Below, one piece after another: positions 24,101 to 39,100 of a stretch of DNA of 64,000 nucleotides (positions are counted from its first letter, which is position 1; each line of letters starts with the position of its first letter). Origin of the DNA: Aradus depressus (Eukaryota > Arthropoda > Insecta > Hemiptera > Aradidae); NCBI GenBank assembly GCA_963662175.1, contig OY759217.1, positions 18,726,562 to 18,790,561 on the forward strand. The letters run 5' to 3'. The position numbers and the translations under genes are program-made. Under the pieces are notes generated by a model that searched no databases, was not told the DNA's origin, and was given only the letters and a program-made list of their open reading frames with translations.

Positions 24101-27100
24101 TTTTAAATGAACAATAAATTTGTCAAAATCATCTTCACTCATATTTTTTTTTTTAATGTCGATGAATCACCGGCAATGTACTTCCCCAGGATAATTAATC
24201 AACTAGGTTTTTGCCCTCTCTCTAAAAATCAATCGACCGTTTAGGCTACAAATAAAAACATTTTTAAGTTGAGGAACGCGGACATATTGTGGAATTTGTA
24301 ATAAATGAATAAAACAAACTTATTTTTTGAAATATTGTCTATTCCACTAAAGATATTTATAAAAATAAAACTACTGGTTTCTGCCTCACACCATTGTCAG
24401 GTCTAGTTATGAACTAAGTCAGTTTGCAGAGTGCGACCCCTCCAATACATACATCTCTGGTGAAAGGTGTCACTTCGGATCGTTCTACATTCGCGACTCA
24501 CATTATTGACAATAGCCACACTTTTGACCCATCTACAGGCATAAAATATCTCCATTGTTGCTCAATAAGCAGGCTACTTGATAGCTTAGAACAATTAGAA
24601 ATAAATAAAGCTACAAAAAGGAACATTTGTATGAATGACCAAATTTATGTTATTCATTAAAAACATTTTTATTTGGACCAGTACTAAACATGTACTTTAC
24701 ACAAATTTACATGAAAATAAAAGTCTTGGTACAGTCTCGGTTGCAGTCTGCGAGCTACAGGCTGGCCGTGATCCAGAGCAGCCTGGCAGACCTACATGGG
24801 AGTTGCAGAGAAATTTTTCGATGTGGGCTGGAAAAGGAAAGGAAGCCACTTGGGCTAAAAATCTACGAGTATAGTTGACTTACGTGGGGGCAGCAATAAT
24901 TTTCTTCTTCATTCTGAATCCTCATACTAAATGTTGTGTAAACATTCATTACAATGGCAGTTATTAGGTTTTTTGAGTAGAACCCCCTCCTCTGGTCCTC
25001 TCCTTTATATTTGACCGATCGGGCTGAAAATTGATAGGTGTTGTCCATACGGGGATTTGGATTAACATTAAAAATTTTGATTACATAACTTTCCTTATAC
25101 GTCGTATAGCTGGGGAGAACTATTTTATATGTAAGATGTTCCAAATCTAAAAATGATTCACACATAGTTACGTCAGAAAAAGTTTTCGAAAAATCATATA
25201 TATGTTTTAAAGTCGTTTTGATACCAAATTAAGAAAAATTTGACAGATTAGACGAATTTATTCCTATGCCCAACATTTTTGCAACATCCCATTTTATTTT
25301 TCGATAATTTTGACAGATATTAATAAAATATTAATTAGTTTTCAGATTTACTTGTGAACATCCTATAATTGATGATTGAATTGATTTTTTAATATTTTCA
25401 TTTCAGGTCCGGGTAAGAGACCTATCAGATGAGACAAATTTGTTGAAGACAGTACATGGTGGGAGTGAAGGACGACGATCTAAGCTGAGCAGGAGGCTAA
25501 GTAGACCTGAAAGAGGCTCCACTGAAGTAGGACATTCCTCTCAGGAACGTTCATCGTACTCCTGGATGATCGAACATCAACGTCAAAATGACCGACTTGT
25601 ATTTAAAAGGATGAATTTTAGAAAAAATGCATTTAATGGAAGTTTTGACGAAAGTTTGTCTTTTGAGGGGGGAGAGTCAGTTAGCTCGTCCAAGAGTTCA
25701 GGGTCAAGAAGGGACCGATCCAGTCGTCTGTTTTCACTGCTTAAATGGTTCAGGAAGGACAAAGTGAGCTACGATATAGAGACACCCTCGATACCAGGCT
25801 CCCCCGTGTTCCACAGACCTCGGTCTATCACTGGGAGTGTGGACACCCTCTTTAGCACGGCCACTGCCAACAGTTTTGCTTTTGTACATCCTCTTCATTA
25901 CCGTCCTTTCGGGCTAGCTGCTGAACCGGAAATACTAATAGCGGAGGCTCCGGAGACCAACACTTACAGAAATCGAATAAGAGAAAGAGATAGATTAAGA
26001 CGTTCAGAAAGGAACATTTCCCTACAAGAGAAGTACAGGTTATATGCGAGTGGTACTTTACCAAGAAGTGTTGATCACATTCATGAAATATCTGACTTGA
26101 GGATTACTGAACTTTCTCCCGATAGTAAAAATTCAACTTTTGGTAGAAAAAAGAAAAAAGCTCCACCTCCTCCTGCTAGAAATAGTTCAACCAGTGAGAA
26201 CAGTCTGCCGGCTGTTTTGGGGGATCAACCTTTAGAAGAAGTCTGTAAACAGCACAGGAGAGCTCTGAGTGAACCTGTGAAGTATGTCAAAGGGAGCCAC
26301 GTGAAGGGGAAGAGGAAGGCACCTCAGCCACCGGCGGTACTGAGCGACTCAGACGTAGCCTCGGTAGCGACATCGGCTGCTAGCAGCATCAAGAGGAGTC
26401 GCAAGAAACGAAGAGCCCCTTCCCCTCCTTTCAGAAATACCAGTAAAACTGAAAACAAAGAAAACAATATTTTCAATTTAATTCAAGAAGCGACTTCAGA
26501 TATTCTGAATGAGGCATGGGGTGATACATCTAGAGACACACAAGATACTGATTTAGATACTTCAAATGATACACAGATTATAGCAACGGACACATTAAAA
26601 TTAGAGAAAGGAATTTTAAAGCCGAACAAAATGGACAAATCTGTTTCAGAAAATACAGTGTTTCCTACATCTCCTGTTTCACCTCGCCCTTGGTATAAAA
26701 GAACTTCGGCAAACAGAGAATCTTTGAAAGAAAGAGAACGGAGGAAAGATAAAGAGAGGAGGAAAGTTGAGGATTGGATGTTGGAAAGCGGCTTTCCACG
26801 AAGATCTATTTTGAATATGGACAATTGTAACAATCTCGTGAAACTTGACAAATCTGAGGATAAAAGAAGATCTCAAATATCTATTTTAACTAATATTAGT
26901 GAATTAGATAGAGAAGCTGCTGAACTTATCAAACAAAGTAAAGTTAGGGAACAAAATCTTATTCAGAGTCACAATGCCAAGTATTATACTAACAATGAAA
27001 TTGAAAATAGGTCTGATATTGATAATACACGTGAACAAGAATCACCTAGAAGATCTTCTGCAAAAGATTTAATATCTTTGTTTAATGCAATAACAAATGT

Positions 27101-30100
27101 AACTAAAGTTACAGTTAATTCGTCATTGTTTTCTAGAGATTCGAATATTTTTCGTAGAGGAAGCGATAGTAAAAAAGTTATTCCAGTAAGTAGGATTGTT
27201 CCGACTGATGCAAATAACGGAGCGCCCCAAACTATACAGAGTAACCTTGTCGAATTGGAAAGAAAGGATGAGGTGATTCAGAGGAGGTATTCAAACCCGA
27301 TGATAGTTGAGGTGGAAGAAGTGAAGCCTAGCACTTCATCAGCAAGCGTGGGATCAGAAAGCAGCAACGGAGAGGAGAAGCCAATAGCCAAAGTTACCAT
27401 CGAGGAACTGGACGAGTACGATGCAGAGAGATTCTCTAAGGCACAGGCACTGTACGAGGCAAACAGACAGAACCGGCATCTGTCACCACCGGTAATCCCC
27501 ACTATAGCCGAGGCATCCGAGAACTCTCTCAAATCTAGTCCTACCTCAACAATAACGAGCAATATCAGCGATATCCCATCTGATACTAATATATCACCTG
27601 CCAGACCACTCACTGTCTGGGTCTGTCCGCGATGCACTTTGGAAAATCTTCGGTGGCGCATTACCTGCGAGGCGTGTGATATTTGGCGACCGACCCCGTG
27701 CGAATTAAAAGAGAAATCTTCAAAAAGTACTATTAATAGTGATAATAAAATGAATACAGAAGATGTAGAGGAAAAGGAAGTACCGAATGATAAATCTAAT
27801 AATAGGTTATATCCAAAAATATCTGACCTCCCTAATTTATCTGAAATAAATATCAATGCATTACTACCAACGACGGAAAACTATGAAAAATTAAAAACTG
27901 AAGAACCTCAAAGCGATGAAATGAGGAAGGCAAGACTGGAATATTTTGATAAAAATAGACTTTCAGGCAGCAGTGTAAATTCTTTGGAAGATACAACCAA
28001 ATTCCACCATATAAATGAAGATAACGTTGATTCAAACAAATTAAAAAATATTAAAGAAGATAATGTTGGTTCAAATATCTTACAGAATATTAAAAAAGAT
28101 TATGTTGATCCAAACAAATTACAAAACCTAAAAGTAAACAATAATGGTTCAAATATCTTACAGAATATTAAAGAAGATTATGTTGATCCAAACAAATTAC
28201 AAAATATTAAAGAAGATAATGCTGGGTCAAATTTCTTACAAAATATAAAAATAGATAATGCTCATGCAACCAAATTACAAAATCTTACAGAAGATAATGC
28301 TGGTTCAAACAAATTACAGAATATTAAAGAAGATAATGCTGATTCAAAGAAACTACAGAATATTAAAGAAGATAAAGTTGATCCAACTATACTTGAAAAT
28401 AGTAAAAAAAACAATTGTGGTAAAAAAGAAAATGTTTGTGAGACTCAAGATGCAGAACTAAAACAAAATTCGAAAATGAATTCTTTAGCCAGTGCTGATG
28501 ACAAACAAAAATTAAAGGAACTGCTAATAGAAATGAAACATTCTTTGCCAAAAAGGCCAAAGGCAATTAAGAATTCAGAAAATAAACATGCAAACGAAGA
28601 GAAAATAAAAACAGATTTGTCGAATGTAATAGTCTCTGGTGAAAATTCTAAGAGCAAATCAAACAATGACAATATTATTGGAACAAGGTGCGATAAAAGT
28701 CCTGATAGAGCTGAGGCTTATTTAGTTGAGAGTATGACAACTGTGGAAGAGATAAAAATAAAGAAACCCATAGAGAAAGTGTCATCGTCAGCTCAAACGA
28801 GCGGTCTTATCAGACAGCTTCATCCTAAAGTGAAGGCTGCTGTAGGCAAAGAGATTATAGTGCCAATCAGAGTGGAGGATCATGTGATCAAAGATGGCAT
28901 ATTGTACACTTCAGTGTCTAACGACAGAAAACGAATTGGGACAGGAACATTTGAATTGATGCGACCTAGAGACTTCGCCAGTATTGAAGCGATTAAGAAA
29001 GGAAGTGATAATATCCCACTCCATTTGTACGCTAATATTGCTGACGAAACAAGCAAAAATGCTAGTCATACTATAGAAGGGAATATTTCTGATAATATTG
29101 TCGATAATAAACCAACGGATGTTGATATTTTGTCAAAACAGCTAACTATACCACAAGGATTAGCCAATTTTAAAGGTAATGTTATTTTAACTCACAATCA
29201 GTGTTTTTGTGCACAAGTTAGTAGTAGCTACTAGTAACTGTTAAGATATATTATTTTAGCTGGACTTGGAGGGAAAAGTGAGAAAAATATGGATACATTG
29301 GCTGTTAATAAATTACTAAAAAGACTAGAAGGTGCTATAGCTGAAGGACGGCATGAATTGGCTGCTGCACTGGCCCGAGAGTTAGCTGAGCAGAAAGTTA
29401 GCTGCTCAATGAAAAGGCAGAAAGCCGGTGGCACTAGCTCTGAAATATTGTGAGTAATCTCTTATATAATCGTTTATTTTCTTAAAATATTTTCACAGTT
29501 TTACAGTCACAACATTTTTTTTTTTTTCAATTTTTTATATGCGTTGTTTGAAAGCGCTATGAGTGGCTCGACAACGGTAAGAGTAGATAGGTAAATGGAA
29601 AGGCTTTTTTTTCTCTTCTTTCAAAACAGCCTAAAACATGTACAAGTTGTTTTGGTCCTTTGTCTTTAATTCCGGTTATGAAGTGGAGAAAACATAATGT
29701 TCGAAACGTTGGTTATAAAAAAATATATTTGTGTGTGTAGCAAATGAGGAAAGTGACAGTTTTCAAACAAGTGGGGAATTTTGTGTACAAACAAGTTAGA
29801 AAAAGCCTTCGCATATGTTATACACAAAGTTTTTCCTACGGTCAAAAATAAAAAGACTAATTCAGTTTTAATGTAAAAATTACAATTATTTGGACATAAA
29901 AATATACCCTTAAGATTTCAATCAAGTTGCGCTGGTATCATTTTAATGTATAGTATTACAAGAGTGTGCGGAAAATTGAAACTGTTAAGAAAACAACTCT
30001 TTTCAGATCTGGAAACCCTAGGACAAAATGTACTTTATCACAAGAACGTAGGGAAAGGTATTTAACTTGATGGCAGAACATCATGTCCATATATGAAATA

Positions 30101-33100
30101 GTAACAGTACTTTTAACCGAGAATTACCGTAGTAACTTACTCCCCATTCTTTGTTATTGTCACTTCTGGAAACAACGTTCTTCTAGTTTAGTCCAGCCTC
30201 TTAATTTGTATGGGTATTATTCCGTATAAACTAAACACATGAAAATATACATTCTCAGAATTTTTTCCAATTCGATAATGATTAACCTTGAAACTCCACC
30301 TCACGCGATCGTCTCATCACTTTTTGTGATGTCCAAGACTATGATATTCAAACTATTATTAAATTATGGAATATATTGCATAAATAAGGGAAACAAATAA
30401 GTATTACATTGAAGCCCCAGTAAATCAATTGTACTATTATTCTGTCTTGTGCAGCACTGTGAACTTGCAGGGGCTTCACTGTACTCAACTTTCTGCATTT
30501 TTCGTCATATCCCACTCTATTTTGATACCTCTTACCAAATTATGAACATAGGGGAAGGTAAGCCTATTAAAGGCTCACAAAAAAAATATCAAAATATATG
30601 ATTGAGTTTTGTAGATTCCATTAAAGGAGATAATCCTCTAACCTCTATAAATTCGTTTCCGATTCTCTTCATACTACCCTTAGGAATGTAAATAATTAAA
30701 TATCTTGGGGAGAGAATTGGATAGACGAACCATTAATGATAAATATTTTTTAGGGTAGAAATGTATGTGGAAGACCAGCACTCCCATCGAGGACCGTTTC
30801 CGATTAAAGTTAAGCCATCGATGACGGTTGAAGAGTTGAAACAGAAAATTGAGAGAGAATATGAAATACCTTCAGGGGTTCAAAGGTGGATTCTGGGAAA
30901 AGAGCTTGCTTCTAATGACTCCGCTATTATCGGAAATTTGGGCGTTAACAACGACGGTACACCAATATTCTTGTATCTGGTTGCCCCTGGTATGTATTTC
31001 TTAAAAAATCACCCTATAATAAATTATGCCTTTTGTTATTAAATTTTATAATATAAGTGCAGGAGGCATTTTTTGGCCAATTATCAAATATCCTTAAAAT
31101 TATTTAATAATTATTAGTTATTCATGGATATATACAATGTCACTACTGTATGAATGTGTGTGGTCCCAATTTCTTAGTCGCCTCTCAAGTATAGTGAATA
31201 AATCCATGTTGAGGAAGAAAAATCATTAAATGTAAAAAAAGTGTTATTTCCCAAAAGTATTTAGCAGAAATTTAATTTGAAAAAAAAAAAAATACATATA
31301 AAAAAACTGACTTCACATATTCTGCTACAAAAACTGCTTGCTTCTTTAAAAAAATAAGACAAATATTTTTTCTGACTGTCATATGGCTCATTCTCAAAGT
31401 TATTTATTATTACAAGAAAGACGGCTGTGGCCCATGGAATTTCACACATTTTAAAATGCAGCAAATGCCACGACACATCGGGACCAATCCGCTTTTTTTG
31501 TATCGAAAATAGGCTGTGCCTCTACAAAAAATGATGGGAGGATTGGACCAACGGGTTTCTCTCTCTGAATGAATGCCCAACGAAAGTACTGACTCAAATC
31601 TTGCAATATCTCCACATTTTTTTACTGGTGTGCTTAATTTTTTTATTTGATTGAAAAAAATGTATAACTTTGCGAGTTTTATAGATATTTTTTTTTTTCT
31701 TTTTTAAGGAAATACAAATCAAACCGCAAACCTCGATTGATATTGGGATTTCAAAATTAATTTTTTATATTTGAGTTAATCATCCATAAATTCTTTCTAA
31801 TGCAGATATTGAAGTGCAAAATGTACTCCTTTGCAGGCTTTATGGCTTTACCATGGTTATGTTCATAATCTTTCATTATTTTAAGGGGTTAAAATAATTT
31901 TTAATTACTTTTTTAGTTTACTATTGGTGATAATTCCCTTTAAATAAAAAGCTGTGTTTGGGAAACTCTGTAAACTTTTTCTATACCCCTTACAGATATT
32001 TCATGCAAAAACTGTTAGTTTGACCCTTCGGTTCTTTTGGAGGAAGTGTGCAGAGCCATGTTCACTTTTACATTTCAACCAATAGAACTTTTGCGTTATT
32101 TCATATTCAAAATGGACATAATTAACAACAAACACTCAAATATTATATTAGTAGTTCATGTACATTAACGTATTTCAAAGGAAGAATAAACTATCTGGAT
32201 GAGAGACCAATCCAGAAGTTCTTCGTTAACCTTACTTCTTTAGATTTAAAAGATAGAAAAAAAAGAAGAAAAAATTAGAATATAGAAAAATTACTCATAA
32301 AATTAGTATATAAAATTTGAAATGGTTAGAAGCAGATAATTTAATATAATTAGACATAAAACTTAAATTTAATGAAATGGAATACAATTACAAGAACAAG
32401 TTATTCTGGGCGAGAAGACCTGAAAAGGCAAAATATATGGAAATAGCAGGCCTTTCAGGGACATTTGTTTCTAAGCATTTCAATAAATTGTTTTACTCAT
32501 TGCCTGTTTTTAACATTTAGTATTTATTTCTAGAGACTTCTTTTATTTTATTTTTATTCTTCTCAACTGGTTGATATTTGTATATTCTTGTTTATTTTTT
32601 TATGTTATTATTCTTAGGGGACGTATGTTCCAGAATAAATATTATTTGTCATTTCAAAGTTATAGTAGACTAAGAGTTGTTTTATTATAAGTTTCTTTAT
32701 TATAACATATCAGGTTTCTCTAATTAGAAACTGAACTGTAAAATTATTTGAAATGTCATTTTTGTTTCTTGTTAATATCTTATGGACCACCATTTAACAC
32801 TTCATAGGTCATCATTGATCTGGATTACTTTGTGAACAGGTCTTTGGGCAATTGAAGTTAATGCATTGTATTTTTGTTTGATTTCGACCTTATCTGAGAA
32901 GATCTATAAGGGGAAAAAGAGCAGACTTTAAAGATTAACCTTAAAACTTTTTTTTTAGATCTAGATCAAGTGAAGGATTTGGAAGGACAGCTAGAGGGTG
33001 TACCTTCAACATCAGGAATAACTAGTCTTACTGCTGTAATTTGTGAAAGTGGGGTGGACCCACGGAAACAACAGAAAACATCCTTAGATCCAGGTCCATC

Positions 33101-36100
33101 CACCTCTCGTGCTAACACTGAAGAGATCATTCATATACAAGAAATTTTAAATCCTAACGGAACACTATCTTTAGGTAATTATATTAATTTGTTTTTGCTC
33201 TTAGTATACTAATTACTAAAGACATGTTTTTCTTCCCATAAAAATATACCATCACGATAACGTGACGTCACAGCACCAAGAAATAATCAGGTGATGCATT
33301 ATATAGGTCTTCGCCTCTTTCAGTTGTAACATCATATTTATCAGGGCAATACTATTCAGTGCTAAAAATTATATTTCGTACCGTTTACGGAAAAGTTGTG
33401 CGAGTAGTTAGTTATTGCGACAAAGTTCACTTTTGTTTTTTCTTTAATACGTAAATAATTTGTAAAGGCTGAAAATTCAACCCAAGTTATGGGATTCAGT
33501 CGAATATTTATTACATTTCCTAAATCGATGGTGGTTTCGAACCTTATGACAGGTTTATGACCAGATAAATAATTGTTATAGATTTAAGAGGAAGATACCA
33601 AATTTCTCAACACTCAAATGTAAATAACTCGATAACAGCTGCGAAATCAAAGTGGATGGGATCGAATCGAAAGCTTATTAAATTTCTAACCAAACCTGAT
33701 AGGACGCTTTCTGGTTTGAATATATTAAACTTCTTGTTCAAAAAGCATTCCACCTCAATCAAATGATCCTGAAACATTTTTATTTTCTATCTACTAAACG
33801 GTTATTTTCGCTCATTTCAGTCAAATTTTACGTTTGTTTTGTTGATTAAAGAAAACATTATTAATAACATTTATTTATTTCTGTTTATAAACGAAACAAA
33901 TGCATTTGACTTAATATATTAGCTAGAAGGCTTTTTGAAAAGGTTTTATAGATTCACACCCTTGTAACTCTCCAGAAAGAGTCCTATCATATTTGACAGT
34001 CTAAAATCATCTAGAAAATTTAATGAGCTTCGGTTGCTCTCCTTCCAGTTTGACTGATTTCACTTCTGTTTTTTTGAAAAGTTTAATATTTTCCTCTTAA
34101 ATATATTTTTTATGGATTGAATCATAAGACCCGTCCGAGGAAAGAATCAAAATTAGCACGCTTCAAGAAAATTAATGAGCTTTTGATTAAGTACAATAAT
34201 TTGGGTTGATTTTCAGCCATTTTCGAGTTACTTGCGTTAGAAGGCAAAAAAAAAATATGAGCTTTTCTTATTATCGGTTGAAACTGATTGCAAACAGGCG
34301 TATCTTCTGAACTAGCGGCGATATTTTAAAAACCAGTTGTAGCATAGGATTTAAAATCAGTGGTATTTTCATACGAGAAGAAAAAATTAAATGATTTATT
34401 ATTTAGATATATTCCTTATAGACATTTAGTTTACATTCTTCTAAACGTTTGTCATATTAATCCTATTCAAAATCTGAGGGCATTAAGAGTGATTGGATAT
34501 TTAATAAGGAACATTTTTGATGAGAACCAATTTTTCGATAGGACTAACCGTTTTTGAGTAAATCCAGGAAAAGTCTAAAAATAAGTAATGCAAAACTACT
34601 TTTCTGGACGTTTTTCGGCATTTATCTCAAAAATCGGAAGACCCGTGAAACATTACATTCTATATAAAGTATGTATTTCAGTTTTCTCTACAACTATTAC
34701 CTGAAAAGATTTTTGATTAGGTTATAAACATAAGCGGTATCTTGTAATATGTACCTTGGCACTAAAGTAAAATTTTCATACGAGAAAATAAATTAAAATG
34801 ATCAAATTGGAAAAACAAAAGTTGTCAAAAACTACTCTCAAATATTTTTTGAAAAACAATTCCGAATGAAAAAGAAAAAGTGTCCAAAAAAAAAAGAAGG
34901 TTTTAATGGTTGGCTAGGTGGAGATAGTGGAATGAATTGTCGAACAAGGATTCATCATTGAAGTGTGATGGGAATGAGGAAAAATTGTGACACAAAATAT
35001 ACTTAGCTTCAACTATTTTGGACAGTTCAAGTTCCTGTCCAATTCGATCAGCCTGGGAATGTTCTCTTTAACTTGACTCATCTGTACCATTATGAAACCT
35101 ATATCTCACCTATCTGATAGACAAACGTAATATTTACTTATATTTTCCATGTGAAAACAATATTGAGCATGAAAGCTAATTTGAAAAAAATGATTTACAG
35201 GCTGGAAGTGTGGGGTGTGTACTCTGTTGAACAGCCCAACAAGGCCGGGGTGTGCCGCCTGCACTACACCGCGCCCTGAGAACTATCACGTTCCGAAGGA
35301 CTATCAAGTGAGTGAAAATGAAATACAGAGGATTGAGAATGAAGTCAAAAATGAAAAAGAAATAGCTCAGGTAAACTGCGTTTTATTTTTACGAGGCTTA
35401 AGAGTATTCTAGAGGATATTGTGGAATATTTTCTACAATTGTGTATTGTTGTTGTAGGCCATTGAAGAAGAAAACGTTCAAAGCTATCAAGAGTTAGTTG
35501 ATTTGGAGAAAGACAATCTGATATTGAGTATGGCAGGATTTGAGTGTCCTGTTTGTTTTACCGAGTTCCCTCCAATGGAAGGCGTCGTACTTAGAGAATG
35601 TTTACATGTTTTCTGCAGGTGAGATAAGTTTAGTGGCAATGGGAAATGTAAATAATGTTTTAATACTTGTGTTAAAAGTGCGGAAAGTGGCACTTTTCTC
35701 ATGAATATGAAGTATTGAGATATGAGCCGAAGGCGTTTCACTATCATGTGAAAAAAAGCCTCCGGATGTGTTATACACAACATGATTAAGTGCACTTAGT
35801 CATATAGTTCCTAGTTTTCAAGAGTAGTTGTTAATAGTTTTAATTTTCCGCACGCTAATGAATATTATACATTAAAGGTCATATGGTACGAGTATTACTT
35901 GACTGAAATGTATAATTATAAGTTTTATTAAGTTAAGAAACGTGGAAAAACCTTATAATAAATAAATAAAACAATTGTTTTTAAATATTGTCTATTCCAC
36001 ATAAATATCATACATACATTACAGTTTGCTGAGTGCGGACCATTCTTTTGTATCAGGGAAGGAAGGGTTGGTATTTCAACATGGAATGTTGGGAAATTGT

Positions 36101-39100
36101 TTGGCATAAAGTATTTTTTCCCTTTCTTCAGTAGCAGTAGTGAAACTAAAAATAAAATGGTTAAATTCTAACAAGATAAGCTAATGTGTGTGTGATATGC
36201 GTGAAATTCTGTTTGTGCATTTAACAAAATAATTAATGATGTCCTGACAATATTATTAAAATTAAAATCAGAGGCGTTTCCTATCTTTAAAATAACTAAA
36301 TGAATAACATTAAACATGTAAATTGAAATTTTAACATAATATATTTGAGAAAATGACCGAATAGTGGATAAATGCACAGACATCATTTCACGCTTATCAC
36401 ATATAAATTAGTTAATCCTGTTAGAATTTATTAATGTAATTTTTAATTTTACCACTGTTGAAAAAAGTGAAGAAAATATTTCACAGCTAAGAAATTCATA
36501 ACTGTACACCCGTGAGGATTCCATATTTGAAATTCTAACCCCTTCCTTACCTGATATATAAGGATGTTTCGTACTCAGCAAACTGTCTTAGTTTTTATCT
36601 AAACTTGACGATAGTGTAATTACAAAATGGATAGTATATGATTACAATTTTTGTGGAGTTGTTTGTTTTATTTACCAATTTATATTGTTTTTAAAAACAT
36701 ATTTTGTATTTTTGTTTTTGCAAAAGTCACATGCAGTGACCACTCGTGAGAAAAGTGTCACAATCCGCACTTGTTACACAAATAACTGCCATTTTTTCTT
36801 TATTCAATACCTAAATGCCTGGAGTATATTTTTAGGATATGGCTTGCCATAATGCCACTGCCGATCACAAAATAAAAATAAACAGTACAATTGGCCTGGG
36901 TGTTGTTTTAGAATGTCTCTCGGAGCTATGCCTTCTATATTAGCTTTCATTATTAATTTTTTAATAAAATAGTGATCACAGGAAGTCATATCTTTCATAA
37001 ATCATGTTTAAATCTAGCGGTCGCTCATTTTATTTACATGGCTACAATAATACAGCTATACATTTTCATCTTCACAGTAATATTATAAGTTATTGTTATA
37101 ATAAGTTATCATTATTTATTTCACACAGAGATTGCCTGGCACACACCATTGAGTACAGTGAGGAAGCCGAAGTGAAGTGCCCCTTTAGGGATGATAATTA
37201 CACATGCAACAGTACTTTACTCGAGAGAGAAATTAAAATGGTAAGTTCTTAATTGTAAACTTACTATCAGATGTAGCTTACACGAAGCACAGTTTGTCTT
37301 CGAGGAGAGTTTGTGCAGTACGAAGTTTATTATTTAGAAGTTGCTATAAGCAAATTCAACATTCTGACTATAAACTTGTAGAGACTGGTTTTCTCCAAGG
37401 AAGTGTCCTAGGACCAGTCCTTTACACAGTGTACACTGTTGATATTCCCACAATCTCTGTTACTCTCCTAGCTACCTTCGCGGACGATACCGCTATTCTC
37501 TCCATCAATCCTGATCCACAAAATCTGCAACGACTTCTCCACGATATGTAAAGCAGGTTGTGGAGAATAAAAGTCAATGAGGGGAAATGTGTCATCACCT
37601 TCACTCTTAAACGACCATCCTGTCCTCCAGTCCTGTTCAACAATGCACCAATTGCTATTTCCAACGAAGTACGCTATCTTGGGCTTTACTTGGACAGCAG
37701 ACTAACAGACGATTCGGAACACAGTCCTTAACAGAAAATCTAAACTGTCTACAGAGAACAAATTTACAATATACAACCGATATGGGCCTATGGACTGTAG
37801 GAGCTAGGGGCTCAGCCAAGCCATGAAACATCAAGCGGATCCAATCCTTCCCATTAAATGCCCTTAAAACCACTGTAGTTAGTCACTTTTTTCCGACCTC
37901 GCACTCCCCAACGACCTCAAAGTTCCTTTTGTCCAAGATCTCATCAAATCCCTTTTGTCCTAGTTCCACACGGACTTCTCCCTCCACTCCTCTTGCTAAA
38001 TTCTTATCATCTAATTTATTCTCATGTCAACATTACTGCTTATTGTTTTCGAACAGATTGTAGAATAAGCAAATTTATTAATTTTACAGTTAGTTTCCCG
38101 AGAAATTTTCGAAGAACATTTAGCCAAATCGATAGCATTGGCTGAAACGAAGATTGTGAACGCCTTCCACTGCAAGACCCCTGACTGCAAAGGCTGGTGT
38201 ATATATGAAGATAATGTCAATATATTTCCATGTCCAGTGTGCACTCATACCAACTGCCTCACTTGTCAGGTACAGCTAAGTAGTGGGTTCCCCCCACCAG
38301 CCTTGAACCATTAATTCAAATTTATAGAATTAACTAGTCATTTATTTAAATTTTCAGGCAATTCACGAAGGTTTGAATTGTAAACAATTTCAAGAGAGAT
38401 TGCGTGATAATTCTGATACGAACAATGATACGAAAAGAACTAAAGAAATGTTACAGGTTAGTTTTTCTCCACCTTTTTTCTTTATAAGTTTATTTACAAT
38501 CTGTTCTCTGTAGAAGAAGAAGAATAGGAAGGAAAAAGTAAACAATATAATTGTACTTTCTGCAAGAGATGCAATGTTGATCGCCGCGAATAGAATTTAT
38601 TATAGCATTAAGAATTTTGGGTGCAGACCCACTTTTTAAGTTCGATTAGTTGAAAAGTGAAGACGGAACTTTATAGCGAGTTGTGGGAATCTGTCTCTCT
38701 AGAGACTAATGGAGAGTTGCGTTCTTTTTTGAAATATCCGCAAATATGTCACAACTCTAGGAAAATGTATATAAATATCTGAGAGAACCATCTAGGATAT
38801 TATATGAGAGCTTACTTTTTTATTTTTTTCTCGCAATTTTATATTCAATATGGGAGCTACAGGGGATCAAAATTATCGTCTATTATATTTTAAAATATGA
38901 AAAAAAAAAAATTGAGCAATGTGCGGGAGCATTAAAAAAAAAGTAACTGGTATTCTTTAAGAAATCTATTTTTTATTATTATTATTTTTTTTTTCGGGGG
39001 ATGAAAGTGACATCACTTTGAAGACCGCAAATTAATAATATCATTATCATATAATTTTAACAGTAAAATTTAATTGTAGTAAAACAAATAAACCTATGGA

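Noticed and set aside
25852..27856. Minus-strand ORFs within exon 4
   Set aside because: Shadows of the long plus-strand coding exon; no motif of their own.
37294..37551. Extra exon of the HOIL-1L-like gene
   Set aside because: The motif FADDTAIL is reverse transcriptase; flanking exons splice directly in phase 0 without it.
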